This document shows positions 18,558 through 27,274 of a stretch of 64,000 nt of DNA, piece by piece. The position numbers and the translations under genes were made by a program. Each line of letters begins with the position of its first letter. Within the stretch, counting starts at the first letter, position 1. The stretch comes from Pseudomonas sp. 31-12 (lineage in GTDB: Bacteria > Pseudomonadota > Gammaproteobacteria > Pseudomonadales > Pseudomonadaceae), in contig NZ_CP029482.1 of assembly GCF_003151075.1 (NCBI RefSeq), positions 4,898,001 through 4,962,000 of the forward strand, read 5' to 3'. The notes beneath the pieces are model-generated. The model was not told the DNA's origin. It searched no databases and saw only the letters and a list, made by a program, of their open reading frames with translations.

Positions 18558-18842
18558 ATGAAAAAGCGTTCCTTTTTGGTACCAATGGCAACTCTGGCAG
18601 CAGCCGTAGCTACGGAGCAGGCTTCGGCTTTAGTCACCCACGAGGCTGTCGAGCCCAGCACCGACACCACAATCTCACTCCAATCGGCTACTCAGAGCGA
18701 AAACATTTCGGCTCGCGGCGGCAATGATCTATTTGCGTTTGTCCTGAAACGTGGAGATCAAGGTCAGTTCATGGCTTACCACAGCTCTCATAGCTCCCAC
18801 GCTTCGCACAGCTCACATAGCTCCCACCACTCGGGCTCCTGA
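18558..18842 (+). CDS. hxsA: His-Xaa-Ser repeat peptide HxsA
   Basis: 94 residues. The N-terminal part (MKKRSFLVPMATLAAAVAT, then an acidic Thr/Ser-rich segment) may act as a leader or export signal. The C-terminus, residues 75-92, is six consecutive His-x-Ser triplets (HSS HSS HAS HSS HSS HHS) ending GS. HxsA is the presumed substrate of the radical-SAM proteins HxsB and HxsC. An AAGGA site lies upstream of ATG 18558. A conserved-looking FVLKRGDQGQF stretch precedes the repeats. Confidence 0.92.
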   Translation: MKKRSFLVPMATLAAAVATEQASALVTHEAVEPSTDTTISLQSATQSENISARGGNDLFAFVLKRGDQGQFMAYHSSHSSHASHSSHSSHHSGS

Positions 18843-18843
18843 A

Positions 18844-19146
18844 ATGGAATTTACGGCTAGGCTCGCGTTTGATGAGCGGCTTTATGACGGACAGGTTTTG
18901 CAAAAAGCCACTTACCGCTCGATGAATTCACTGACAGCTGATATCACATGCGCCGATGGGAAATTTATCTGCGCCTTATCCTCGAATATCGGCATAGATG
19001 AGCCTGCGTTTCTGTCTGCTGTTCAAGAATTCAAGAAGGATGTCCTCGACTACCAGCTGCGTCACAAGCTGAACGTTGAGACCCTACCGATCAGGAATCT
19101 GATCCTTGGGCTGGCCTTCTCAAAAACCGGGCTAATCAGTGAGTAA
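18844..19146 (+). CDS. hxsD: His-Xaa-Ser system protein HxsD
   Basis: 100 residues starting one base after the hxsA stop. It carries the family's signature region as DVLDYQLRHKLN (the family is described by an LLNDYxLRE-like motif) and ends RNLILGLAFSKTG. Function is not established; a role as a small partner or recognition protein for the maturases is an inference from its constant linkage to them. Its end overlaps the GTG of hxsB by 8 bases, implying coupled translation. Confidence 0.88.
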   Translation: MEFTARLAFDERLYDGQVLQKATYRSMNSLTADITCADGKFICALSSNIGIDEPAFLSAVQEFKKDVLDYQLRHKLNVETLPIRNLILGLAFSKTGLISE

Positions 19147-20596
19147 ATTCCATAAGCTGGAATTTTATGTAGAGCAACGCCCCTACGAATTGCTGCCTTT
19201 CAAATTTGATCGCCTGAATGACGACGAGTACGTCATCACCAATATGGCAGGCGAGTATCACGTCATACCAATACCAATGCTCGAACCGCTGATCAGCAAA
19301 ACGCTTGCGATCTCATCAGAGCTGATCCCTGCGCTCCGGTCGAAGCAGTTCATCCGATTCGCCAATGAGCAGGCGCCACTTCAGCTTCTGGCACTCAAAA
19401 TTCGCACACGCTTGTCCCGACTAGCCCAGTTCACCAATCTGCACATCTTTGTCGTGACCCTTCGCTGCGACCATAGCTGCCCGTATTGCCAGGTATCAAG
19501 GCAATCGGAGAGTAAAGGGGAATTCGACATGACGAGAGAGATGGCTGAAAAGTCGCTTGATTTCGTTTTCAGATCCCCCAACCCAGCCATCAAAATAGAA
19601 TTCCAGGGGGGTGAGCCACTGCTGAACTTTGAGATGGTGGAGTACGTCGTTCTTGAGGCTAAAAAACGCAATCTCAAAGAAGGTCGCGATCTTCAGTTCG
19701 TCATCGCAACCACGCTGTCGCTTCTGACTGATGACGTGCTCGACTTCTGCAAGCAGCACAACATCGTACTTTCTTCCTCTCTCGACGGGCCAATGGACCT
19801 TCATAATGCGAATCGCCCAAGACCCGGACGAGACAGTCATCAGCGTTTCGAAGAAGGCCTGAAAAAGGCCCGCGCAGCTCTTGGCTACGACCAAGTGTCG
19901 GCTCTAATGACGACTACTGATAAGAGCCTTCCGCTAGCCCGTGACATCATCGATGAGTATTTGCGTCTGGGTTTTGACGGAATTTTCCTCCGCACTCTTT
20001 CTCCATACGGCTTCGCAATCAAGACCAAAAAATTCATGTCGTATGACACTGAGCGCTGGTTGGAATTTTACAAGGAAGGTCTTGATTACATCATTGAACT
20101 GAACAAGTCCGGCATACGATTTGTCGAGCAATACTCCTCTCTCGTACTGACAAAAATGCTGACCTCTGGGGATCCTGGCTTTGTTGATTTGATGAACCCC
20201 GCTGGCGCAGGTATAGCCGCCATCGTGTTCAATTACGATGGAGCCGTCTATGCCTCAGATGAAAGCCGGATGCTTGCCGAGATGGGCGATCATACGTTCA
20301 GACTGGGCAACGTTCTTGAGCATTCCTATGAGGAAATCATTCTTTCCGATCAGCTTCTGGACGCACTGGAAAATTCCTTCACCTTGAGCGCCCCTATGTG
20401 CTCCGACTGTGCGTTTGAGCCTTACTGTGGTGCCGAACCCGTCTACCACCACGCCATGCACAAGGATCTGGTAGCGAGAAAACCTGAATCCTCGTTCTGC
20501 AAGCGCAACATGGCGATTTTTAAGCATCTCATTGAACTGATGGGAAGCGACGAACATACGAAACGGATTTTTATGGGGTGGGCCAATCGATGCTGA
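19139..20596 (+). CDS. hxsB: radical SAM/SPASM maturase HxsB
   Basis: 485 residues from GTG. The radical-SAM cluster motif CxxxCxxC is Cys110, Cys114 and Cys117 (LRCDHSCPYCQ). FQGGEP provides the glycine-rich SAM contact. A C-terminal SPASM-like cysteine set is at 421, 424, 430 and 454 (CSDCAFEPYC, FCKRN), expected to hold auxiliary iron-sulfur clusters, as in peptide-modifying enzymes. It probably makes a radical-based crosslink or other change in the HxS repeats of HxsA; the actual chemistry cannot be read here. Confidence 0.93.
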   Translation: MSKFHKLEFYVEQRPYELLPFKFDRLNDDEYVITNMAGEYHVIPIPMLEPLISKTLAISSELIPALRSKQFIRFANEQAPLQLLALKIRTRLSRLAQFTNLHIFVVTLRCDHSCPYCQVSRQSESKGEFDMTREMAEKSLDFVFRSPNPAIKIEFQGGEPLLNFEMVEYVVLEAKKRNLKEGRDLQFVIATTLSLLTDDVLDFCKQHNIVLSSSLDGPMDLHNANRPRPGRDSHQRFEEGLKKARAALGYDQVSALMTTTDKSLPLARDIIDEYLRLGFDGIFLRTLSPYGFAIKTKKFMSYDTERWLEFYKEGLDYIIELNKSGIRFVEQYSSLVLTKMLTSGDPGFVDLMNPAGAGIAAIVFNYDGAVYASDESRMLAEMGDHTFRLGNVLEHSYEEIILSDQLLDALENSFTLSAPMCSDCAFEPYCGAEPVYHHAMHKDLVARKPESSFCKRNMAIFKHLIELMGSDEHTKRIFMGWANRC

Positions 20597-21753
20597 AGCT
20601 CAGCGGGAAGGTTATCCGTATCCACGCGGTCAATGTTTACAAGGACCTCACCCTGATCAAGGTTTCCACCAATCGGAACCTGCCTGAAATCCTGCGACGG
20701 GAAATGGCGTATCTGATTTCCGATCATGAGATACCCACAGGTTTCGCCCACTATCTACTGACTGAGCAATATCAGAAGCTGGCGGAGGGACTGCCTGCCG
20801 GCTCTGACTACTCCATCCTGGCGAATGAATTCAGTTACATCGGTGACAATGACGTTATCCGGCTTTCAGCTGATCGCCAGAGTATTCGAGTGTTGTTTAG
20901 GGCTACGTCACCCAACAACAGCATCCTGTTGACCGAGCAGTGCAATAACTACTGCCTTATGTGTTCTCAACCGCCTAAAGCTGCTGATGATTCATGGATA
21001 CTCGATGAGGTCGAGAGCTTGATTCCGTTGATCCCGAAAGAGACCCGGGAGCTGGGGTTTACGGGAGGTGAGCCTACGACGGACAAAGAGCGTTTTCTTA
21101 AGATCATTCGCCTGACAAAGAGCTATCTGCCAAGAACCGCGATTCACATCCTTTCTAACGGTCGAAGCTTCAAAGATCCAACGTTCGCAAAAAAATATGC
21201 CGCAATTCAATTGCCTGACGCGATGATCGGAATCCCCGTCTACTCAGACGATCCGACACTGCATGATTACATCGTCCAGGCTCAAGGAGCGTTCGATGAA
21301 ACCATTCAGGGCATTCTTAACCTCAAGCGCCTGGGTCAGAGGGTCGAGATCCGAGTGGTCATACACAAGCTCTCTGTGCAGCGACTTCCTGAGTTGTGTG
21401 AGTTCATCGCCCGCAATCTTCTTTTTGTCGATCAAGTGGCACTGATGGGCCTTGAAATGATGGGCTTCACCAGAGCCAATCTAGACGAGCTATGGATTGA
21501 TCCAATTGAGTACAAAGACACGCTTAGCAGGTCCGTTAGCATTCTGGCCAAGTACGGCATGAACATTTCGGTCTACAACCATCAGCTTTGCTTGGTGAAT
21601 CCCGACATCCTGCCCTACTACCGCAAATCGATCAGTGATTGGAAAAACGAGTTCGCACCCGAATGCCAGAGCTGTAAAAAACAGACTGAGTGCGGCGGCT
21701 TCTTCGCCTCGGGTGTCAAATTCGGCTACAGCAAACAGCTATCTCCTTTCTGA
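20590..21753 (+). CDS. hxsC: radical SAM maturase HxsC
   Basis: 387 residues from ATG 20590, overlapping the end of hxsB by 7 bases (a GTG at 20578 is possible). The cluster motif is Cys118, Cys122 and Cys125 (TEQCNNYCLMC), with LGFTGGEPT as the SAM-binding glycine motif. C-terminal Cys359, Cys362 and Cys368 (CQSCKKQTECGG) may bind a further cluster. Two maturases in tandem distinguish the Hxs family from single-enzyme peptide systems; division of labour is unknown. Confidence 0.92.
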   Translation: MLKLSGKVIRIHAVNVYKDLTLIKVSTNRNLPEILRREMAYLISDHEIPTGFAHYLLTEQYQKLAEGLPAGSDYSILANEFSYIGDNDVIRLSADRQSIRVLFRATSPNNSILLTEQCNNYCLMCSQPPKAADDSWILDEVESLIPLIPKETRELGFTGGEPTTDKERFLKIIRLTKSYLPRTAIHILSNGRSFKDPTFAKKYAAIQLPDAMIGIPVYSDDPTLHDYIVQAQGAFDETIQGILNLKRLGQRVEIRVVIHKLSVQRLPELCEFIARNLLFVDQVALMGLEMMGFTRANLDELWIDPIEYKDTLSRSVSILAKYGMNISVYNHQLCLVNPDILPYYRKSISDWKNEFAPECQSCKKQTECGGFFASGVKFGYSKQLSPF

Positions 21754-21839
21754 CCCTCTCACGTAGAAATCTGCATTTTCAGTCACAAGCGTTCTATGTT
21801 CGACGATCAGCGTCCGAATTGATCCTCTTGGCAATTATT

Positions 21840-21992
21840 TCAAAGCAGCGGTTTCAGTGTCGGCCAGACATTTTCCAGCAACTTGTCCTGAGCGACCGCA
21901 GCCGGGTGCAATCCGTCGGCCTGCATCAGGTCTGGATGACCGCCCACGCCGTCGAGAAAAAACGGTACCAGCGGGATGTTTTTCTCGTTGGC
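21840..21992. repeat. right copy of the 153-bp tesA 3' direct repeat
   Basis: It is the functional 3' end of tesA and is 151/153 identical to 18251-18403 at a constant offset of 3589. Neighbouring bases differ on both sides, so the repeat boundaries are sharp. Confidence 0.95.
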
Positions 21993-22445
21993 GAGTGTGC
22001 TGTAGACCTTCGCAAAGGCCTCGGTATAGCGAACGCCATAGTTGGGTGGCAGCTGCATGCCAAGCAAAAGCACCTTGGCGCCACTGTTCCTGGAGCTGTC
22101 GATCATCGACGCAAGGTTTTGTTGCAAATTAGCTGGGGGCATTCCGCGCAGGCCGTCGTTGCCGCCCAACTCAAGGATTACCAGCTCCGGCTTATGCTCT
22201 GCAAGCAGCGCGGGCAGGCGCGCCTGGCCTCCGGCGCTGGTGTCGCCGCTGATGGAGGCGTTGACCACCTTATCGTCGAAACCTTCACGCTTGAGCCGTT
22301 GCTCAAGCAACGACACCCACCCCAAGCGGGTATCCAGGCCGAAACCGGCGCTGATACTATCGCCAACGATCAGGACTGTTCCCGCCGCTGCGTTCTGGGC
22401 CATGCACATCAAGGCCAGGCCAGCACTCAAAAACCACACTCGCAT
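21840..22445 (-). CDS. tesA: SGNH esterase/thioesterase TesA (arylesterase)
   Basis: 201 residues. Signal peptide ends at AQNAAA. SGNH blocks are visible: GDSIS with Ser30, the glycine in SISGDT, GGND with Asn96, and DGLHP with Asp177 and His180. The enzyme is a periplasmic multifunctional acyl hydrolase. The start at 22445 has GGAG upstream, inside the first codons of the divergent ybbA gene, whose ATG is only 10 bases away. The last 50 codons are duplicated at 18251-18403. Confidence 0.95.
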   Translation of the reverse strand: MRVWFLSAGLALMCMAQNAAAGTVLIVGDSISAGFGLDTRLGWVSLLEQRLKREGFDDKVVNASISGDTSAGGQARLPALLAEHKPELVILELGGNDGLRGMPPANLQQNLASMIDSSRNSGAKVLLLGMQLPPNYGVRYTEAFAKVYSTLANEKNIPLVPFFLDGVGGHPDLMQADGLHPAAVAQDKLLENVWPTLKPLL

Positions 22446-22455
22446 CGGATTCTCC

Positions 22456-23139
22456 ATGGGCGCAAGCATTCTCACCGCGAAGAACCTCAGCAAAGTGGTT
22501 CCCAGCGCGGAAGGTGAACTGACTATCCTGCACGAACTCAGCCTGGAACTGAACAAGGGTGACAGCCTGGCCATCGTCGGCGCTTCCGGTTCCGGCAAAT
22601 CCACCCTCCTCGGCCTGCTCGCCGGCCTCGACCTGCCGAGCAGCGGTGAAGTCACCCTCGCCGGCCAGGGCCTGAGCAATCTCGATGAAGACCAGCGCGC
22701 GCGCATTCGGGCCGAGCATGTGGGTTTTGTGTTTCAGTCCTTTCAACTGCTCGACAGCCTCAACGCTTTGGAAAACGTCATGCTGCCGCTGGAGCTCGAT
22801 GGCCGCAAAGACGCTCGTGAACGGGCCACTCAATTGCTCCAGCGGGTTGGCCTGGGCCAGCGCCTGACCCACTCGCCGCGCCAGCTCTCCGGTGGTGAAC
22901 AGCAGCGCGTAGCGATTGCCCGTGCGTTTGCCGCCGAACCGGACGTGCTGTTCGCCGACGAACCCACTGGCAATCTCGACAGCCATACCGGCGAGCGCAT
23001 CAGTGACCTGCTGTTCGAACTCAACCAGGAACGCGGTACGACCCTGGTGCTGGTGACCCACGACGAACGCCTGGCACATCGCTGCCGGCGCCTGATCCGC
23101 CTTGAAGCCGGCCTGCTGGTCGCCCCTCTGGAGCCGTGA
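22456..23139 (+). CDS. ybbA: ABC transporter ATP-binding protein (YbbA)
   Basis: 227 residues. Walker [10 protein letters not shown] at 42-50, signature [10 protein letters not shown], Walker B VLFADEP and the TGNLDS D-loop are all present, in the LolD/MacB-like class. It pairs with the FtsX-type permease that follows and overlaps its stop codon by one base. Such pairs act mechanically on envelope substrates; the substrate is unknown. Its start lies 10 bases from that of tesA on the other strand. Confidence 0.93.
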   Translation: MGASILTAKNLSKVVPSAEGELTILHELSLELNKGDSLAIVGASGSGKSTLLGLLAGLDLPSSGEVTLAGQGLSNLDEDQRARIRAEHVGFVFQSFQLLDSLNALENVMLPLELDGRKDARERATQLLQRVGLGQRLTHSPRQLSGGEQQRVAIARAFAAEPDVLFADEPTGNLDSHTGERISDLLFELNQERGTTLVLVTHDERLAHRCRRLIRLEAGLLVAPLEP

Positions 23140-25643
23140 TGGCACGCCTGCCGCTGTTGCGCCTGTTCAGCCTTGCCATCCGGCAACTCCTGCGCGACGC
23201 CCGCGCCGGTGAGTTGCGCGTGTTGTTCTTCGCCCTGGTGGTCGCCGTGGCGGCGAGTACCGCCATCGGCTACTTCGGTGCCCGCCTGAATGGCGCCATG
23301 ATGCTGCGCGCCACCGAGTTTCTCGGTGCTGACTTGTTGCTCGAAGGCAGTTCACCGGCACGCCCCGAACAGATCAGAAGTGGGACGGAGTTGGGACTCG
23401 AACACGCTCAAGTGGTGGAGTTCTCCAGTGTCATCGCCACCGACAACGGCATTCAACTGTCCAGCATCAAGGCGGCCGACGATGTGTATCCACTGCGTGG
23501 CGAACTGAAAAGCGCCCCGGCGCCCTTTGCACCGGAGGAAGCCGGTGGCGGACCGAAACCCGGTGAAGCCTGGGTTGAAGCGCGACTGCTGACCGCGCTG
23601 GACCTGAAGATCGGCGACAGCATCGATGTCGGCCTGCGCACCCTGAAACTGGCGCGGGTCCTGACCTACGAACCGGACCGTGCCGGCAATTTCTACAGCC
23701 TGACGCCGCGGGTGCTGATCAACCTCAGCGACCTCGCCGCGACCGGCGTGGTGCAACCCGGCAGCCGGGTCAGTTACCGTGAACTCTGGCGTGGTAAAGC
23801 CGAGGCGCTGGAAACCTACCGTCAACTGATCAAGCCCGGCCTCGCCGCCAACCAGCGTATACAGGATGCCCGCGACGGCAACCGGCAGATCGGCGGCGCG
23901 CTGGGCAAGGCCGAGCGTTACTTGAACATGGCCAGTCTGGTGGCGGTTCTGTTGTCCGGCGTGGCCGTGGCGCTGTCGGCGACGCGCTTCGCCACCCGCC
24001 GCTTCGACGCCAGTGCCTTGCTGCGCTGCCTGGGTCTGTCGCGCCGGGAAACCATGGTGCTGTTCGGTTTGCAGCTGACGGTACTCGGCCTGCTCGCCAG
24101 CCTTGGCGGCGCCCTCCTCGGCTGGCTCGCACAGCTTGGATTATTCGCGCTGCTGCATGATTTGTTGCCGACCGATGTGCCACCGGGCGGTCTGTTTCCC
24201 GCCATCGCCGGGATCGGCACCGGGCTGGTGGCCTTGGCCGGTTTTGCCCTGCCGCCGCTGGCGGCACTCGGTCGAGTGCCACCGCTGCGGGTTCTGCGTC
24301 GGGACATGCTGCCGATTCCGTCCAGCACCTGGATGGTCTACGGCGCCGCGTTGGGCGCCCTCGGCCTGATCATGTGGCGCCTGAGCCTCGACCTGCTGCT
24401 GACCTTCGCCCTGCTCGGCGGCGGCGTGATCGCGGCGGTCATACTCGGCGGCCTGCTGTTGCTGCTGCTCAAAAGCCTGCGTCGGATGCTGGCGCGCGCC
24501 TCGTTGCCCTGGCGCCTTGGGCTGGGCCAATTGCTGCGCCATCCTCTGGCGGCAGCGGGACAAGCCCTGGCCTTCGGTCTGATCCTGTTGTCCATGGCGC
24601 TGATCGCATTGTTGCGCGGTGAGTTGCTCGACACTTGGCAGAACCAATTGCCGAAAAACGCGCCGAACTATTTCGCTCTGAACATTCTGCCCGCCGACAA
24701 ACAAGCCTTCACCGATCGCCTGATCGAACTCTCGGCCCAATCGGCGCCGCTGTACCCCGTAGTGCCCGGACGACTGATCAGCATCAACGGCGAGCCGGTG
24801 CAGGAGATCGTCAGCAAGGATTCGGCGGGTGACCGGGCGATCCAGCGCGACCTGAGCCTGACCTGGGCGGCGGATCTGCCGGCGGGCAACAAACTGACGG
24901 CGGGCAACTGGTGGAGCGAACAGCCAGCTGATGAGATTCCTGGCGTATCGGTGGAGGGCAAGGTTGCCGAAAGCCTGAAGCTCAAGCTTGGCGATCACAT
25001 GGTCTTTACCGTCGGCGGGGCCAATCGCGAAGCGAAAGTCACCAGTCTGCGGGAGATCAACTGGGACAACTTCCAGCCGAACTTCTTCATGATTTTCCAG
25101 CCTGGGACGTTGAAGGATTTGCCGGCGACCTACCTGACCAGTTTCTATCTGGCGGCGGGTCACGATCAGCAGATTGTCGACCTGTCCCGGTCGTTCCCGG
25201 CGGTGACCATCCTGCAAGTCGAAGCCTTGTTGGAGCAGCTGCGCAGCATCCTCGCTCAAGTCACTTTGGCGGTGGAATATGTGCTGTTGTTTGTCTTGGC
25301 GGCGGGGATGGCGGTGTTGTTCTCGGGCTTGCAGGCGACCCTCGATGAACGCATTCGCCAAGGAGCGCTACTGCGCGCACTGGGGGCCGAACGGCAGTTG
25401 CTGGTCAAGGCACGGCGGATCGAGTTCGGCTTGCTCGGCGCGGTCAGCGGGTTGTTGGCGGCGTTGGGTTCGGAGTTGGTGAGCCTGGTGCTTTACCGCT
25501 ACGCCTTCGACCTGCCGTGGCATCCGCATCCGTGGCTTTTGGTGTTGCCTTTGATTGGCGCGGTGCTGATCGGCGGCGCCGGCGTGTTCGGTACCCGTCG
25601 TGCGCTGAACGCCAGCCCGCTGACAGTGTTGCGCGAGGGTTGA
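23139..25643 (+). CDS. ybbP: FtsX-like ABC transporter permease (YbbP)
   Basis: 834 residues. A membrane helix near 20-45 ([19 protein letters not shown]), a large periplasmic MacB-type domain, then two blocks of membrane helices ([37 protein letters not shown] region and the last 130 residues), as in the ten-helix YbbP architecture. It forms a complex with YbbA, and in E. coli the homologues occur beside tesA, as here. ATG 23139 is used because it overlaps TGA of ybbA. Confidence 0.92.
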   Translation: MARLPLLRLFSLAIRQLLRDARAGELRVLFFALVVAVAASTAIGYFGARLNGAMMLRATEFLGADLLLEGSSPARPEQIRSGTELGLEHAQVVEFSSVIATDNGIQLSSIKAADDVYPLRGELKSAPAPFAPEEAGGGPKPGEAWVEARLLTALDLKIGDSIDVGLRTLKLARVLTYEPDRAGNFYSLTPRVLINLSDLAATGVVQPGSRVSYRELWRGKAEALETYRQLIKPGLAANQRIQDARDGNRQIGGALGKAERYLNMASLVAVLLSGVAVALSATRFATRRFDASALLRCLGLSRRETMVLFGLQLTVLGLLASLGGALLGWLAQLGLFALLHDLLPTDVPPGGLFPAIAGIGTGLVALAGFALPPLAALGRVPPLRVLRRDMLPIPSSTWMVYGAALGALGLIMWRLSLDLLLTFALLGGGVIAAVILGGLLLLLLKSLRRMLARASLPWRLGLGQLLRHPLAAAGQALAFGLILLSMALIALLRGELLDTWQNQLPKNAPNYFALNILPADKQAFTDRLIELSAQSAPLYPVVPGRLISINGEPVQEIVSKDSAGDRAIQRDLSLTWAADLPAGNKLTAGNWWSEQPADEIPGVSVEGKVAESLKLKLGDHMVFTVGGANREAKVTSLREINWDNFQPNFFMIFQPGTLKDLPATYLTSFYLAAGHDQQIVDLSRSFPAVTILQVEALLEQLRSILAQVTLAVEYVLLFVLAAGMAVLFSGLQATLDERIRQGALLRALGAERQLLVKARRIEFGLLGAVSGLLAALGSELVSLVLYRYAFDLPWHPHPWLLVLPLIGAVLIGGAGVFGTRRALNASPLTVLREG

Positions 25644-25677
25644 TAGACTCAAGGCCTTTCCCTCACAAGAAGTTGCC

Positions 25678-26175
25678 ATGAGCCGTTATCGCCCTCCCCG
25701 CACCGCTGGCACCGCGCTGATCACCCCCGAAGGTGAAGCGCGGATGCGGGCCGAGTTCCATGAGCTCTGGCATGTCCGTCGGCCTCAGGTGACGCAATCG
25801 GTCAGCGAGGCGGCGGCACAGGGTGATCGCTCGGAAAACGCCGAGTACACCTACGGCAAAAAGATGCTGCGCGAAATCGACAGTCGCGTGCGCTTTCTCA
25901 CCAAGCGGCTCGAAGCGCTGAAAGTTGTCAGCGAAAAACCCAGCGACCCGAACAAGGTTTACTTCGGCGCCTGGGTCACCATCGAAGATGAAGACGGCAA
26001 AGAATCACGCTACCGCATCGTCGGGCCGGATGAGCTGGATTTGAAACTGGGACTGATCAGCATCGACTCGCCGCTCGCCCGGGCGCTCATTGGCAAGGCG
26101 CTGGACGCCGAGGTTCGGGTCCAGACACCGACCGGTGAGCAGTGCGTGTATATCGTGGCGATCGAGTATCTCTAA
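25678..26175 (+). CDS. greB: transcript cleavage factor GreB
   Basis: 165 residues, full length. The coiled-coil tip [14 protein letters not shown] has the Asp and Glu that coordinate the catalytic magnesium in RNA polymerase, and the C-terminal FKBP-like domain has [13 protein letters not shown]. The YTYGK form is typical of GreB rather than GreA. It rescues backtracked polymerase. It lies 34 bases after the permease gene and may be read through from it. Confidence 0.95.
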   Translation: MSRYRPPRTAGTALITPEGEARMRAEFHELWHVRRPQVTQSVSEAAAQGDRSENAEYTYGKKMLREIDSRVRFLTKRLEALKVVSEKPSDPNKVYFGAWVTIEDEDGKESRYRIVGPDELDLKLGLISIDSPLARALIGKALDAEVRVQTPTGEQCVYIVAIEYL

Positions 26176-26179
26176 AGCC

Positions 26180-26488
26180 TCAGCGGCGCGTAATCAAACC
26201 TTGCCGGGCAACCCGGGTCAGTTGCTTGATCACTTCCGGCGCGTCTTCAACGCTGGGCGATTGAATGACGGCCAGATCAAAACTGTCGCTGGCAAATCGC
26301 GCCAGTGATTCACCGTCTTCGACAAACTGGATCAGGAACGCTGCGGGGCCGCCGGTACGACGTGGCCAGCCATCGAGATAACGCAGGAGCGTCGGCTGAT
26401 GTTTTCCGCCAAGCAGGATTTTTGGATTGCGCTGGGTGAGGTGTGCCGTGATCGGCGCGGGGCGTACAACGGGGCTTAGTGCATTCAT
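26180..26488 (-). CDS. hypothetical protein
   Basis: 102 residues from ATG 26488 (MNALSPVVRPAPI). No ribosome site is obvious. The central RYLDGWPRRTGGPAAFLIQF and DLAVIQSPSVEDAPEVIKQL read as an alpha/beta protein, but no family is recognised. It converges with greB four bases away. It could be a Pseudomonas-specific small protein. Confidence 0.5.
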   Translation of the reverse strand: MNALSPVVRPAPITAHLTQRNPKILLGGKHQPTLLRYLDGWPRRTGGPAAFLIQFVEDGESLARFASDSFDLAVIQSPSVEDAPEVIKQLTRVARQGLITRR

Positions 26489-26691
26489 TGGGTCGTGTCT
26501 CTGCCTCAAAAGTCTGCATGGCAGGTGAGAGGCAACACCGAACCAGCGCTTTAGCGGTATTTCGAAGCCTGTTTCAAGCTTCTATCGGCAACTGGATAAG
26601 TCACCTGGCGCCCCGCAAGTAGCTGTTTAAATCGGCGCATGAGCAGCATCCTAGAGAAGCTGACCGGACAGTGTCAAGAATGACGCGCAAC

Positions 26692-26722
26692 AAAAAAGGC
26701 CCGCGCAATGCGGGCCTTTTCG
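26692..26722. terminator. intrinsic terminator behind the DoxX gene
   Basis: AAAAAAGGCCCGC / GCGGGCCTTTTC stem with GCAAT loop. On the minus strand it follows the DoxX stop by 14 bases. Confidence 0.88.
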
Positions 26723-26736
26723 TTGAGCCAGAGCGG

Positions 26737-27171
26737 TCAGTCAGCGATCGCGCGGTCTACCGACAGTTTGCCGGCACCTTCGATCAGTACCGCAATGCTG
26801 CCGCCGAGCAAGGCCAGGGCGAATTCATAACCGTTATTGGACATGAACAGACCGTGGCTGATGTGTACGGTGAAAATGGCGACCAGCGAAAGGAAGGCCA
26901 GCCCCAGTGCTGCCGGGCGTGCCAGCAGACCGATGATCAGTGCCAGACCGCCGAAGAACTCGGTACCACCGGACAGAATCGCCATCAGGTGACCCGGTGC
27001 CAGACCCAGGCTTTCCATGTACTGCGCGGTGCCGGCAATGCCGTAACCACCGAACATGCCAAAGAGTTTCTGCGCGCCGTGAGCAGCGAAGATAATGCCG
27101 ACGAAGATCCGCAGAACGGTCAAGCCGTAGCCAGCGCGGGTAAACAGTACCTTGTTGATCAGTGAGCTCAT
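26737..27171 (-). CDS. DoxX-family membrane protein
   Basis: 144 residues with four hydrophobic helices. The N-terminal GLTVLRIFVGIIFAAHGAQKLF and later GGTEFFGGLALIIGLL are the DoxX signature. Family members are inner membrane proteins linked to thiosulfate oxidation or redox stress, but the role in Pseudomonas is undefined. Codon use suggests good expression. Confidence 0.9.
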   Translation of the reverse strand: MSSLINKVLFTRAGYGLTVLRIFVGIIFAAHGAQKLFGMFGGYGIAGTAQYMESLGLAPGHLMAILSGGTEFFGGLALIIGLLARPAALGLAFLSLVAIFTVHISHGLFMSNNGYEFALALLGGSIAVLIEGAGKLSVDRAIAD

Positions 27172-27274
27172 GCTGTGTCATCCATTGTGATTGTGTGTTG
27201 GTTGGCCGCTATACTAATCGATAAAACCAATGTTAAAAGCGCAATTTTTGCGACATAACAATCAGTTTAGTCGA

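Larger units (their letters stand above)
18404..21839. mobile_element. 3.4-kb insertion carrying hxsADBC, bounded by tesA 3' repeats
   Basis: Everything between the two tesA repeats is absent from the expected tesA neighbourhood and is visibly lower in G+C than its flanks. It contains only hxsA, hxsD, hxsB and hxsC plus about 150 bases before and 86 bases after. No integrase, transposase, terminal inverted repeat or tRNA is seen. The repeat arrangement is what integration of a circular molecule carrying a tesA 3' end would leave. The name of any transfer element is unknown. Confidence 0.85.

Noticed and set aside
18780..18840. Short DNA repeats (CACAGCTC, CATAGCTC) considered as a CRISPR or noncoding satellite
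   Set aside because: They are 9-base units in one coding frame that spell His-x-Ser triplets; there are no spacers or cas genes.
21754..21839. Terminator or attachment core between hxsC and the right tesA repeat
   Set aside because: The 86 bases show no stem-loop with T run and no inverted repeat matching the left edge.
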